A stretch of DNA of 64,000 bases from Vibrio barjaei (GTDB lineage Bacteria; Pseudomonadota; Gammaproteobacteria; Enterobacterales; Vibrionaceae): NCBI RefSeq assembly GCF_001639065.2, contig NZ_LQXO02000053.1, forward strand, positions 62,001 to 126,000, given 5' to 3'. How positions within the stretch are numbered: the stretch's first letter is position 1; the number at the start of each line of letters is the position of its first letter. The notes beneath the pieces were generated by a model. The model was not told where the DNA came from, made no database searches, and saw only the letters and a list, made by a program, of their open reading frames with translations. The translations under genes were made by a program, and so were the position numbers. Shown piece after piece: positions 18,806-27,555 of the stretch.

Positions 18806-20074
18806 ATGAAAGACGAAACACTATCGATTCATCACGGATATGAAACGGACCCTACGACAAAATCAGTCGCGACGCCCATTTACCAAACGGTAGCGTACGA
18901 ATTTGATAGCGCACAGCACGGAGCGGATCTATTCAATTTGGAAGTACCAGGTAATATTTATACTCGCATTATGAACCCAACGAATGATGTACTCGAACAG
19001 CGCATGGCAGCTTTAGAAGGCGGAATTGCTGGGTTGGTGGTTAGTGCAGGTAGTGCCGCGATTAATTATGCCATTCTGACTCTAGCTGAGGCCGGAGATA
19101 ACATTGTCTCGACGCCGCAACTTTATGGCGGAACGTACACATTATTTGCCCATATGTTGCCCAAGCAAGGGATTCAAGTTAAGTTTGCTAAAGACGATAA
19201 GCCAGAATCGATCGCCGAGTTAATTGACGAAAATACCAAGGCTGTTTATTGCGAATCGATTGGTAACCCGGCAGGAAATATCGTCGACTTAGAAGGTATC
19301 TCTACGTTGGCGCATCAACAAGGTGTTCCTGTCATTGTCGACAATACTGTTGCGACTCCGATACTTTGTAAACCCATCGAGTATGGTGCGGACATAGTAG
19401 TGCATTCTTTGACAAAGTATGTTGGTGGACATGGAACATCGCTCGGCGGTGTGATTATCGATTCTGGGAAGTTTCCATGGGAGCAACATAAAGAGCGATT
19501 CCCTGTCTTCAATCAACCAGAACCGTCTTATCACGGTGTGGTCTATACCGAAGCGTTTGGTCCAGCAGCGTTTATAGGTCGAGCTAGAACCGTGCCTTTG
19601 CGCAATACAGGGTCAGCGCTCTCTCCAATGAATGCATTTATGTTGTTACAAGGTCTAGAAACTCTCCCTTTGCGTATGGAGCGTCATACTGAAAATGCCC
19701 TGAAAGTAGCGCAATATTTACAGCAACACGAGAAAGTGAGTTGGGTGTCTTATGCAGGTTTAGAAGATTCGGCGCACTATGAACTGGCGTGCAAATATAT
19801 GGATGGCAAACCATCCGCAATTCTGTCTTTTGGCTTGAAAGATGGTTATGAAGCTGGTGTACGTTTTTATGACGCGTTACAGATATTTAAGAGATTGGTG
19901 AACATTGGCGATGCGAAATCATTAGCGTGTCATCCTGCTTCTACAACTCATAGACAAATGAGTGAGTCTGAACAGTTAGAAGCGGGAGTACGTCCTGAGA
20001 TGATTAGGCTTTCAGTTGGCATTGAACATATTGATGACATACTGGCCGACTTGGAACAAGCACTTAAAGCATAA
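18806..20074 (+). CDS. metY: O-acetylhomoserine sulfhydrylase
   Basis: A 422-aa Cys/Met metabolism PLP enzyme that makes homocysteine (or methionine with methanethiol) from O-acetylhomoserine. The cofactor Lys is 204 (VVHSLTKYVGGHG). N-terminal YQTVAYEF and the PLP-ring stacking Tyr of LYGGTYTLF are typical of this branch. The length of about 420 aa separates it from the 380-400-aa MetB/MetC enzymes. A GGAAGG ribosome site precedes the ATG. It is followed by a bidirectional terminator. Confidence 0.92.
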   Translation: MKDETLSIHHGYETDPTTKSVATPIYQTVAYEFDSAQHGADLFNLEVPGNIYTRIMNPTNDVLEQRMAALEGGIAGLVVSAGSAAINYAILTLAEAGDNIVSTPQLYGGTYTLFAHMLPKQGIQVKFAKDDKPESIAELIDENTKAVYCESIGNPAGNIVDLEGISTLAHQQGVPVIVDNTVATPILCKPIEYGADIVVHSLTKYVGGHGTSLGGVIIDSGKFPWEQHKERFPVFNQPEPSYHGVVYTEAFGPAAFIGRARTVPLRNTGSALSPMNAFMLLQGLETLPLRMERHTENALKVAQYLQQHEKVSWVSYAGLEDSAHYELACKYMDGKPSAILSFGLKDGYEAGVRFYDALQIFKRLVNIGDAKSLACHPASTTHRQMSESEQLEAGVRPEMIRLSVGIEHIDDILADLEQALKA

Positions 20075-20108
20075 AAAAAGAAACCGAGCTAAGCTCGGTT
20101 TCTTTTGC
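20073..20108. terminator. Bidirectional terminator between metY and the OmpA-family gene
   Basis: Stem AAGAAACCGAGCT (20078-20090) with AGCTCGGTTTCTT (20092-20104), with an A run on one side and a T run on the other. Confidence 0.9.
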
Positions 20109-20120
20109 TCTTAAGAACTA

Positions 20121-21137
20121 CTATTGAGTTTTTTCTACCATTTCTTCTGTGGTGTATTCGAACTCAGGAACAGTAATTTCAACACGACGATTTTGCGCAC
20201 GACCTTCTTTCGTTGAGTTGTCGGCAATTGGGTTCGCTTCGCCCATGCCACTAACCGTCATTCTAGAGCGGTCTATGCCTTGAGATTCTAAGTAAGCGGC
20301 GATGGATTCAGCGCGCTCTTCAGAAATTCGTTGATTGACCTCTTCAGGACCAGATGAATCAGTATAACCTGTGATGGTTACTGTTGAATCTGGATGATCT
20401 TGCATTAGAGCGATAAGTGGATCGTAGTCAGACTTAGTATTTTCGTTCAACTGCGTGCTATTAAACTCGAAGTTTTCTTGACCAGAAACTTGTTCAAATG
20501 TTTTGGTCATAACCACCGCTTCTACAACAGGTGGTTCTTCGGCTGGGGCCTCCTGAGTTGCACTAGCTGCTGCAGCGGTTGCAGCAGCCCCAGATGCATT
20601 ACCAAATGAGTATGAAATGCCGAGCCAGAATGTATCGACATCAGTGTTGAACCAGTCGTCTTTAGCGTCGTTGATTCGCTGATATTCGAGTCGACCTGAC
20701 CAAGCTGTTGCAAAGTCATACTCTAAACCGATTCCTCCCATCAGAGCTGTTGACTTACGGTCATCATACATTGTATATGCGGCGCCAACTTTACCGAATA
20801 TTGCCCATTCATCGTTAAATGGGTACGAGAACTTAGGTGCAAGTGTAATAGCACTCAAATTGGCATCTCTTCTATACTCTGCTCCATCAACAAATGATGT
20901 TTCATAACTGCCGAGCCAATCGTAAGCAAACTCGAGTGCAATGTAGTCATTCCAATCGTAACCAGTATAAACGCCTGCACTGAAGCCACTGTCTGTACAA
21001 GGTGCTGCTGAGACATTACACGCATCGGATAGTTGAGAACCACCCAATCGACCACCCAAATAAAAACCATCATCGGCGATAACGGGCAATGCCATCATCG
21101 CTCCTATAATTGATGCTGCTACCACTGTTTTTCTCAT
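20121..21137 (-). CDS. OmpA-family outer membrane protein
   Basis: The 338-aa protein has a signal peptide (MRKTVVAASIIGAMMALPVIA), an eight-stranded OmpA-type barrel (GFYLGGRLGGSQLSD to about residue 185), an Ala/Glu/Pro-rich linker, and a C-terminal peptidoglycan-binding domain (TVTITGYTDSSG ... RAQNRRVEI) with the diaminopimelate-contacting Asp and Arg. Two cysteines in the first loop (CNVSAAPC) may be bridged. The frame is open to 21215, but AAAGGA before ATG 21137 and the signal peptide fix the start. It links the outer membrane to the cell wall. Confidence 0.92.
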   Translation of the reverse strand: MRKTVVAASIIGAMMALPVIADDGFYLGGRLGGSQLSDACNVSAAPCTDSGFSAGVYTGYDWNDYIALEFAYDWLGSYETSFVDGAEYRRDANLSAITLAPKFSYPFNDEWAIFGKVGAAYTMYDDRKSTALMGGIGLEYDFATAWSGRLEYQRINDAKDDWFNTDVDTFWLGISYSFGNASGAAATAAAASATQEAPAEEPPVVEAVVMTKTFEQVSGQENFEFNSTQLNENTKSDYDPLIALMQDHPDSTVTITGYTDSSGPEEVNQRISEERAESIAAYLESQGIDRSRMTVSGMGEANPIADNSTKEGRAQNRRVEITVPEFEYTTEEMVEKTQ

Positions 21138-21313
21138 AATGACGTCCTTTATATCGTTAACTGTACGATGTATTACATCACTGCTAAAAATAGGTGAAGT
21201 ACCCTTTTTTATCAAAGGAATAAAACGGGTTTCATATCAAAAGGACAGCCTATTGCTCATTTATAAGAAATAACGGACGCAGATTTCCTATATATGTGAA
21301 CTAGGTCTATGTC

Positions 21314-22132
21314 TCAGTTGGGTGTGTTGCTGTAAGAAAGAGGGGTATAACGTCTCAGAATTGGTTCGACGATTTCTATGAGCCATTTTACCTTATCTTC
21401 ATTTTTACGTGACGCCTTCGTTAAGATAGCCATGTCCAAGTGTAAGGGGGCTTTTTCTGGTGTTTCGGACGTGATATATCGCAATGTGTAACATTGTTCC
21501 ATTAACTGTGTCATCAAAGCATGATTATCGACGAAAATGGTTGCTTGCGCACCACTATCAAGCAGCTTGTACCAATCAATATGTTCATTGAGATCGGCAA
21601 CCATATACTTAACGTATTCGCCATCCGTGTTTCCATATAACACGCCAGTACCAGTATGAATATATTTCTGATATATAGATTGGGGCTTGTCTGTCAAAGC
21701 ATGGACTGCAAGATCAACTTCTTCCGTCAGAAGCAACGACTCTGAGCCTTTATTCCACTGCCTGATTTCAATTGGCGCTGATGTATGCGCGCGAATGGCA
21801 TCGATAATTTCTTTGCCACAAGCGATCAAGTAAGGTTCGATGATGTGTAAAGTGATTTTATCGACAGATTTGGGATTGAAGGTATCCGGCTTTAAAGCAT
21901 CGGTAATATCTGCGAGGGCAATTCTTAGTTTGGGCTCAATGTTTTGAGCATAGCTAGTCGGAGATAAACCTTCCGCACTACGTACAAAAAGCGGATCAGC
22001 TAAGTCGATCCTTAATTGAGCTAGCGTCTTAGATACATAGGACTGAGAACGACCTAACGCCTTGGCTGTTTTTAACGTAGATTGCGTTTGCATCAGGGTT
22101 AAGAATACGCGTAGCGCATTGAGATCGTTCAT
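21314..22132 (-). CDS. LysR-family transcriptional regulator, short form
   Basis: The 272-aa protein has the LysR helix-turn-helix at its N-terminus (LKTAKALGRSQSYVSKTLAQLRIDL, about residues 18-42) and a shortened effector domain. Typical LysR proteins have about 300 residues. I use ATG 22132 rather than the TTG at 22138. The effector and target are unknown; its only close neighbours are the OmpA-family gene and the glycine-zipper gene on the same strand. Confidence 0.82.
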   Translation of the reverse strand: MNDLNALRVFLTLMQTQSTLKTAKALGRSQSYVSKTLAQLRIDLADPLFVRSAEGLSPTSYAQNIEPKLRIALADITDALKPDTFNPKSVDKITLHIIEPYLIACGKEIIDAIRAHTSAPIEIRQWNKGSESLLLTEEVDLAVHALTDKPQSIYQKYIHTGTGVLYGNTDGEYVKYMVADLNEHIDWYKLLDSGAQATIFVDNHALMTQLMEQCYTLRYITSETPEKAPLHLDMAILTKASRKNEDKVKWLIEIVEPILRRYTPLSYSNTPN

Positions 22133-22198
22133 CGGCAAGTCGATACCATTTAGCTAGTTTAAGGCAACTATAATTGTTGGGTAGGAACTTAGCAATTA

Positions 22199-22591
22199 TT
22201 AGTTAAGTACCACGTAACCACGGTTAGTCATACAATTTTTAACTACTGTCTGCTTGTCTTGGTTATATTGTTCTGCGTTTTCACGATTAGCGCGGTTACG
22301 GCCAAGAACGCCAGCTGCCATTCCCACTGCAGCACCTTTTTTCGCACCTTCAGTCCCCGATCCACCAGCGATTGCTACGCCAGCCGAACCTAAAGCTGCC
22401 CCTTTAGCTGCCCCGCTTATTGCTCCACCTGATGATTTTTGCTTCTGTACTTGTCCAGACATCTCTTCGCACTGGTGTAGATCGTAGATGTAATCTTTTT
22501 CGTCCACACCTTGCATATCAACGATAATGTTTGCGTAGCTAGGCAAGGCAAATGTAGAGGCTAACAGTAAAGAAAATAAAGGTTTTTTCAT
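22199..22591 (-). CDS. Glycine-zipper envelope protein, 130 aa
   Basis: A signal peptide (MKKPLFSLLLASTFALPSYA) is followed by a charged segment, then two Gly/Ala repeats of the glycine-zipper type (GAISGAAKGAALGSAGVAIAGG and GAAVGMAAGVLG). This arrangement is typical of small envelope proteins that insert into or associate with the membrane. Two cysteines flank the zipper and could form a disulfide. The ribosome site is weak. No specific function is known to me. Confidence 0.75.
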   Translation of the reverse strand: MKKPLFSLLLASTFALPSYANIIVDMQGVDEKDYIYDLHQCEEMSGQVQKQKSSGGAISGAAKGAALGSAGVAIAGGSGTEGAKKGAAVGMAAGVLGRNRANRENAEQYNQDKQTVVKNCMTNRGYVVLN

Positions 22592-23085
22592 AGGGGGTAC
22601 TCCGGTTGATTTGGGAGCATGTTAACGAAATCGGTATGTCAATTTGGAATATCGGTTATTACGTATAGCGTTGGGTGAAACGCATATGGTGGATTTTTGG
22701 GAATTCACTAGAGAAATGCGATGAAAAAATAAATAGCTCTAGTGTATCGTTTCTTTTCTAATGCTAAATTTACTGGTTGATTTAAATCAATAAAGTGTGT
22801 AAACAAAATGTAGAATTACTGTAATGACTAATTTCTCATTATATTTCAAAGTACCATGAATAAAGGCGAATAGCAGCTTATTAAACTTTACATTCCTTTT
22901 TTTCATAAGCTTAATCTAAATTTTGCATTGTAAAAGCGATTAATATTTACTTACTGTTTTATGGCGACAAACAAATAAGCCATAAGTTCGTTGTATTTAA
23001 TAATAATTATAACCTAACTAGACGATATATTTCGTCGGTATTCGCTTGTATTTAATATTTACATATTTGCGCAAAGGAATAAGCA
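22592..23085. other. Long AT-rich divergent promoter region
   Basis: This 494-base gap separates the glycine-zipper gene from the peroxidase gene. No ORF with a ribosome site is seen. It contains a perfect FNR-type palindrome at 22777-22790, listed separately. Base composition drops sharply in G+C from about 22720 on. Confidence 0.5.
22777..22790. promoter_or_regulatory. Perfect FNR/CRP-family binding site (TTGAT-N4-ATCAA)
   Basis: TTGATTTAAATCAA matches the FNR consensus at all ten fixed positions. It lies 296 bases upstream of the cytochrome c peroxidase gene and 186 bases upstream of the divergent glycine-zipper gene. FNR control of di-heme peroxidases is known in other gammaproteobacteria, so the peroxidase is the likelier target, with a long leader. 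Confidence 0.6.
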
Positions 23086-24072
23086 ATGAGAAATGTAATA
23101 GTAACAGCAATAGCAGTAGGTATCGCATTTAACGTTAATGCGAAAAGGCAAGACCAAGAACCTATCAAAGTGATTGAATCCGTGGTTGGCTTGGACCAAC
23201 AAAAAGTCGACTTGGGTAAAGCCCTTTGGTTTGAACCAAGATTATCTGCATCCAATACGATCTCGTGTAATTCTTGCCACAATGTGGCGAAAGGTGGCGT
23301 TGATAATCTTCCAAGCTCTATTGGTCATAAGTGGGCAATTGGACCAATCAATTCACCGACGGTTCTTAACTCAGATCTAAACTTCGTACAATTTTGGAAT
23401 GGACGAGCGAAAGATCTTCAAGAGCAAGCAGCAGGGCCTATTGAAAATCCGATAGAAATGGCGTTTTCACATGAGCTTGCTATTGGGACCTTGCAGTCCA
23501 TTCCTCAGTATCAACAGTGGTTTGAAAGTGCGTATGGTTCAAAGAACTTTACCATTAATGAAGTAACTGATGCCATTGCAACGTTTGAAAAAACGCTTCG
23601 CACCCCCAACGCGGCGTTTGATAAGTGGTTAAAGGGTGATGATTCTGCCTTAACTGCGGAACAAGTCGAAGGCTATGCGTTGTTTAAGCAAAAAGGCTGT
23701 ACGGCTTGCCATAGTGGACCACTAGCGGGAGGCCAGATGTACCAAAAAATGGGCTTGGTAAAAGCATTTAAAACAGATAATCCAGATATCGGTAGAGCCG
23801 CCGTAACAGGAAAGGATTTCGATAAATATGTGTTTAAAGTGCCTACACTCCGCAACATCGAACTTACATACCCATACTTCCATGACGGCTCTGTATGGGA
23901 TCTGCAAGAAGCAGTGGAAGTAATGGCCGATATTCAGTTAGGGCAAAGCTTAACTAAAGACGAATCGAAGAAAATCACCGCATTCTTAAGATCGCTCACA
24001 GGAGAGCAGCCTGAGGTTACTTTACCTCACCTTCCTCCTTCAACGCACTCAACCGCCAGACCACAAATTTAA
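23086..24072 (+). CDS. ccp: Di-heme cytochrome c peroxidase
   Basis: This 328-aa periplasmic enzyme reduces hydrogen peroxide to water with electrons from small cytochromes. The signal peptide (MRNVIVTAIAVGIAFNVNA) is followed by two c-type heme motifs, CNSCH at 61-65 and CTACH at 205-209. The segment after the first heme (GVDNLPSSIGHKWAIG) and the C-terminal TLRNIELTYPYFHDGSVWDL are typical of the bacterial CcpA/MauG superfamily. Ribosome site AAAGGAAT precedes ATG 23086. The FNR-type site upstream fits expression at low oxygen. Confidence 0.93.
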   Translation: MRNVIVTAIAVGIAFNVNAKRQDQEPIKVIESVVGLDQQKVDLGKALWFEPRLSASNTISCNSCHNVAKGGVDNLPSSIGHKWAIGPINSPTVLNSDLNFVQFWNGRAKDLQEQAAGPIENPIEMAFSHELAIGTLQSIPQYQQWFESAYGSKNFTINEVTDAIATFEKTLRTPNAAFDKWLKGDDSALTAEQVEGYALFKQKGCTACHSGPLAGGQMYQKMGLVKAFKTDNPDIGRAAVTGKDFDKYVFKVPTLRNIELTYPYFHDGSVWDLQEAVEVMADIQLGQSLTKDESKKITAFLRSLTGEQPEVTLPHLPPSTHSTARPQI

Positions 24073-24077
24073 ACAAG

Positions 24078-24108
24078 TCAAAAAGCGCTCAAAGTTGGGC
24101 GCTTTAGT
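24078..24108 (+). terminator. Probable terminator after ccp
   Basis: Stem AAAGCGCTC / GGGCGCTTT (one G-T pair) with a six-base loop at 24082-24105. The T run is short, so termination may be weak. Confidence 0.6.
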
Positions 24109-24180
24109 CATTTTCAATCTAATCTTATCTTAAACTTCGTATAAGTCCGCGTGAACATAAATTAGGGAAGAAGTATTTAT

Positions 24181-25077
24181 ATGAAAAAGGTTGGTTGGGT
24201 TAGAACTTTCGGTTTATTTGCCAGTTTGTTAATTGTAACTGGGTGTACAACAAAATTCTTATATAGCAATTTGGATTGGTTCATTGTTGACTATATTGAT
24301 GACTACGTAACGCTTGAAGATGGACAGGAGGAAATATTAACCGAACGTATTCTAGTTCTTGGTGATTGGCATAAATCAAATGAACTACCTCGATACCTAC
24401 AACAGTTGACGGATATCCGAAATAAAGACCCAAAAAAGGTGGATTCAGAGTATGTTTCTTTGCAGATGGAACAGGTGAGGCAGCATACAAAACGTTTAGT
24501 TGCTCAGGTTACCCCTGATTTGTATGCATTGACGCAACAGATGACAGATAAACAAGTGAAAGAGTTACTCGAAAATTTTGAACAGAAAGACGAGAAGTTC
24601 ATTAAAAAGTATCAAGGCCTCAAAGACGAAGATATTCGACTTATTTACCAACAACGTATTGAAGAGAATTTGGAGCGTTGGTTTGGATCTCTGACAGATC
24701 AGCAAAAAACACTTGCGAGTCGTTGGGCAAATGAAATGGATGTTACGGTCTTTGATTGGCAAGCCCATCGTCAGCAGATGCAGCACTTTATGCGCCAGTT
24801 GCTTAATCGGCGCTCCGATCTAGGCTACTTTCAACCAGAGTTTCAGCGTTTGTTAAATGACAGTGAGAGTTTTTATAGCGAAGAACTAAAACTTAAAATC
24901 GCTAACAATCGACAAGTAGCAGAAAAATACATATCTCTTGCGCTCAACAGTGTGACAGAAAAACAACATCAACATCTAATACAAGAAATTGATGGTTGGC
25001 GAGACATCGCTTCAGACTTAATGACAAGTTCGCTATTAGACTATAGTTCTACAGAAAAGTACGTCTTTCCATCATAA
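24181..25077 (+). CDS. DUF6279-type lipoprotein
   Basis: The 298-aa protein has a lipobox (LLIVTGC, Cys 22), so it is membrane-anchored on the periplasmic side. The mature region begins with TKFLYSNLDWFIVDYIDDYV and is otherwise helical and charged with many Gln, Glu and Lys residues. The N-terminal pattern (YxxLDWxxxxYxxDYxxL) is that of DUF6279 lipoproteins, whose role is unknown. A small membrane protein gene follows 36 bases later and is probably co-transcribed. Confidence 0.78.
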   Translation: MKKVGWVRTFGLFASLLIVTGCTTKFLYSNLDWFIVDYIDDYVTLEDGQEEILTERILVLGDWHKSNELPRYLQQLTDIRNKDPKKVDSEYVSLQMEQVRQHTKRLVAQVTPDLYALTQQMTDKQVKELLENFEQKDEKFIKKYQGLKDEDIRLIYQQRIEENLERWFGSLTDQQKTLASRWANEMDVTVFDWQAHRQQMQHFMRQLLNRRSDLGYFQPEFQRLLNDSESFYSEELKLKIANNRQVAEKYISLALNSVTEKQHQHLIQEIDGWRDIASDLMTSSLLDYSSTEKYVFPS

Positions 25078-25113
25078 ACTAGTTACGAACCAGTTTAAGG
25101 AGTGAGTTGGGTT

Positions 25114-25356
25114 ATGATAGAGCAAGGTGTTTTTTGGACAGAGAAACTTCTGTTACTTGCCGGGGTATTGTTCATTATCACGGGTGTCGTGCAATATGGT
25201 CGTCGTAGTCAAGATTGGAAGGGCGTCGTCACCATGTTCTATAAACGCGTTCCAATGAGCGTTAATGAGTACAAACGTTATAGATTAGGTGTAGCACTGA
25301 TCATTTTCGCCATTGTCCTCAGGTTTGCGCTGCATATTTTCTGGCCTCAGTTTTAA
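25114..25356 (+). CDS. Small inner-membrane protein, 80 aa
   Basis: Two hydrophobic helices (about residues 9-27 and 56-77) flank a basic cytoplasmic segment (YGRRSQDWKG ... NEYKRYR), which suggests a hairpin membrane protein with both ends on the same side. I place the start at ATG 25114, twelve bases after AAGGA; a GTG at 25102 is too close to that site. The family is not recognised. It probably shares a transcript with the upstream lipoprotein. Confidence 0.65.
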   Translation: MIEQGVFWTEKLLLLAGVLFIITGVVQYGRRSQDWKGVVTMFYKRVPMSVNEYKRYRLGVALIIFAIVLRFALHIFWPQF

Positions 25357-25496
25357 CTTGTAATCTCATTCACACCTTTGATGTGCCCCGTTTGCTAACA
25401 TTTGGATAAATACCAATAAAAGCGGAATAGCTAACGCTTTATAGCCCCTTATTTGTTGCCTAATAAGCAGACACTAGGGTTAAAACGGGAGCACAC

Positions 25497-27029
25497 ATGA
25501 TCTCTTCGAATCAAAAAATAACATCCTTGCCTGAGCCGCTTTTCACTTCGCAACAAGTTCGCGAAGGAGAGAAGGTCGTCGCTCAACAACTAGGTATAGA
25601 AATGTATACCTTAATGGAGCTGGCTGGCGCGTCAGTATTTGAGCTGATACAAACTTACTATACAGAGACTCGAAAACTACTAGTTTGCTGCGGTAAGGGT
25701 AACAACGGCGGTGATGGGTATATTGTCGCTAGACTAAGTCTTATTGCGGGCTACGACGTTACTGTTTGGCAAGTTGGCGACTCAAGCGCACTCAAAGGCG
25801 ACGCATTGCGAGCTAGAGATGAATTTCTTGCCGCTGGTGGCGTTATTGATTCGCCGGAAAATGTGGTAGCGGATGACATTGACATTATTATTGATGCTTT
25901 GTTAGGGACAGGTATTTCGGGTGAAGTACGTCCTTTCTATTCTCACGTGTTTGACCGTTTAAATCAGTCTTCTAAACCAATCGTTTCGATAGATACTCCG
26001 TCCGGGCTTGATACTGATACCGGTGTTGTTTTGGGAAATGCGATCGAGGCGGATAGAACCGTAACTTTTATCGGCGTTAAACAAGGGTTAGTTACCGGTC
26101 GAGCTAGAGCATTTACAGGACAACTGCATTTTGCTGGATTAGGAGTGGATAAGGCGTTTACTCAACAAAATAAAGCGAACGCCACATTGACCAACAATCA
26201 TTGGCTGAATCATCTTCCGCAAAGAGCAAAAGACTCTCACAAAGGTACGCATGGAAAGTTACTAGTGGTTGGTGCAAATAATGGAATGAGTGGGGCGGCC
26301 TATCTCGCCTCTGCGGCTTGTTTGAGAGCAGGTGGTGGGCTTTGCGCAGTATTAACCCACGAAGCGAGTGTCACACCAATAAGAACGTTGCTACCTGAGG
26401 CGATGATTGATGCGTGCACCACCCAATCATTGACTGACCGCGTTAATTGGAGCTCCGCAGTCGCAATAGGGGTGGGGTTAGGACGAACTGCTTGGTCCGC
26501 TAGAGTTTTTGACCAAACACTGAAGTTGGCAATGTCACTGGATCTTCCTGTCGTCATTGATGCTGATGGCTTATATCGCCTAAGCCAGTCACAAAGCGAC
26601 CTTCCTGTCTTGAAGAACCATATCATGACACCTCACCCAGGTGAGGCCGCACAATTATTAAACTGTCGTATAGGTGATATAGAAAAAGATCGTTTTCAGG
26701 CAATTAGAGCATTACAAAAAGCTTACGGCGGAGTGGTGGTGCTAAAAGGTGCAGGGACACTGATTTATGACGGTCAGTCTATGATTGTTTGTCATGCGGG
26801 AAACCCAGGGATGGCCAATGGTGGAATGGGTGATTTATTGACTGGAACAATCCTAGGTCTATTAGGGCAGGGAAAAAACACCGTGCAGTCCGCAATTCTC
26901 GGCACTTTGATTCACAGCATTGCGGCTGACGAGGAGTCAAAGGAACATGGAGAAGTCGGCATGCTAGCTTCTGACTTACTCCCACAAATTCGTTTAGTTC
27001 GAAATCATGACAATTATGTTTCATCTTAA
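25497..27029 (+). CDS. nnr: Bifunctional NAD(P)H-hydrate epimerase / ADP-dependent dehydratase
   Basis: The 510-aa protein fuses two repair activities that restore hydrated NADH and NADPH. The N-terminal half is a YjeF_N epimerase (CCGKGNNGGDGYIVARL near residue 63; IDALLGTGISG near 135). The C-terminal half is a ribokinase-like dehydratase (SHKGTHGKLLVVGA, MTPHPGEAAQLL, and AGNPGMANGGMGDLLTG near 440 with the catalytic Asp). The length matches E. coli Nnr (515 aa). In enterobacteria and vibrios it usually sits beside tsaE-amiB-mutL; here it stands alone, so it may be relocated or a second copy. Confidence 0.93.
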   Translation: MISSNQKITSLPEPLFTSQQVREGEKVVAQQLGIEMYTLMELAGASVFELIQTYYTETRKLLVCCGKGNNGGDGYIVARLSLIAGYDVTVWQVGDSSALKGDALRARDEFLAAGGVIDSPENVVADDIDIIIDALLGTGISGEVRPFYSHVFDRLNQSSKPIVSIDTPSGLDTDTGVVLGNAIEADRTVTFIGVKQGLVTGRARAFTGQLHFAGLGVDKAFTQQNKANATLTNNHWLNHLPQRAKDSHKGTHGKLLVVGANNGMSGAAYLASAACLRAGGGLCAVLTHEASVTPIRTLLPEAMIDACTTQSLTDRVNWSSAVAIGVGLGRTAWSARVFDQTLKLAMSLDLPVVIDADGLYRLSQSQSDLPVLKNHIMTPHPGEAAQLLNCRIGDIEKDRFQAIRALQKAYGGVVVLKGAGTLIYDGQSMIVCHAGNPGMANGGMGDLLTGTILGLLGQGKNTVQSAILGTLIHSIAADEESKEHGEVGMLASDLLPQIRLVRNHDNYVSS

Positions 27030-27385
27030 GCGTTTGAAGTATTTGTGATGGCGATAAGAACAATGACTTTTAGTTTGAACAGTTCGGAGGTTGTATAAAA
27101 TAGCGGTTTTTTTCCGAATTAATCGGTAAAAATGAACTCATAGACAACAAGAACAACCACAAAAATTGGCCAACAATTGCACATATAGGTGTTGAAAGCT
27201 CGATATTTGAACAGTGCAAAAACGTTTGCGTCGAGTGCTAAACTAAGCTTGCTCATGTAAATAGTGTAGGTTTGTTCTTTTATATCAGAGGGTTGGGGAG
27301 GTTTTGTTTCGTTGGGAGTAGATTGATAATCAGCGGATTTGCAACTTGTCGGAATAGTAACACAAAAAAAATTAAAATATCAGTC
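27030..27385. other. Intergenic region without recognised genes
   Basis: This stretch follows nnr and precedes the guaC promoter. It is AT-rich, with poly-T and poly-A tracts, and contains no frame with a start and ribosome site. No clear terminator for nnr is visible. Confidence 0.4.
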
Positions 27386-27413
27386 TTGCGAGATTATTTT
27401 CGCGACCTATAAT
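27386..27413 (+). promoter_or_regulatory. Strong sigma-70 promoter upstream of guaC
   Basis: A -35 box TTGCGA (27386-27391) and a perfect -10 TATAAT (27408-27413) are separated by 16 bases. Transcription is predicted to start near 27420, at the base of a hairpin. Confidence 0.8.
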
Positions 27414-27418
27414 GCTGA

Positions 27419-27455
27419 AAACCGGAGCGTCTGCCAACGCTCCGGTTTTTTTGTG
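27419..27455 (+). terminator. Terminator-like hairpin at the very 5' end of the guaC leader
   Basis: A perfect 10-bp stem (ACCGGAGCGT 27421-27430 with ACGCTCCGGT 27437-27446) with loop CTGCCA is followed by eight T. It begins at the predicted transcription start and lies 100 bases before guaC, so it could act as an attenuator or define a tiny RNA. The loop sequence recurs in a second, smaller hairpin at 27472-27485. Confidence 0.8.
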
Positions 27456-27555
27456 TCCGAAGAAAGGTAAACCGTCTGCCAACGGAGAGCCAACGCACTA
27501 TGCTTAGTCATATGCCCACTGGAACATGTACTATATAAATCAAGGAATTTACACA

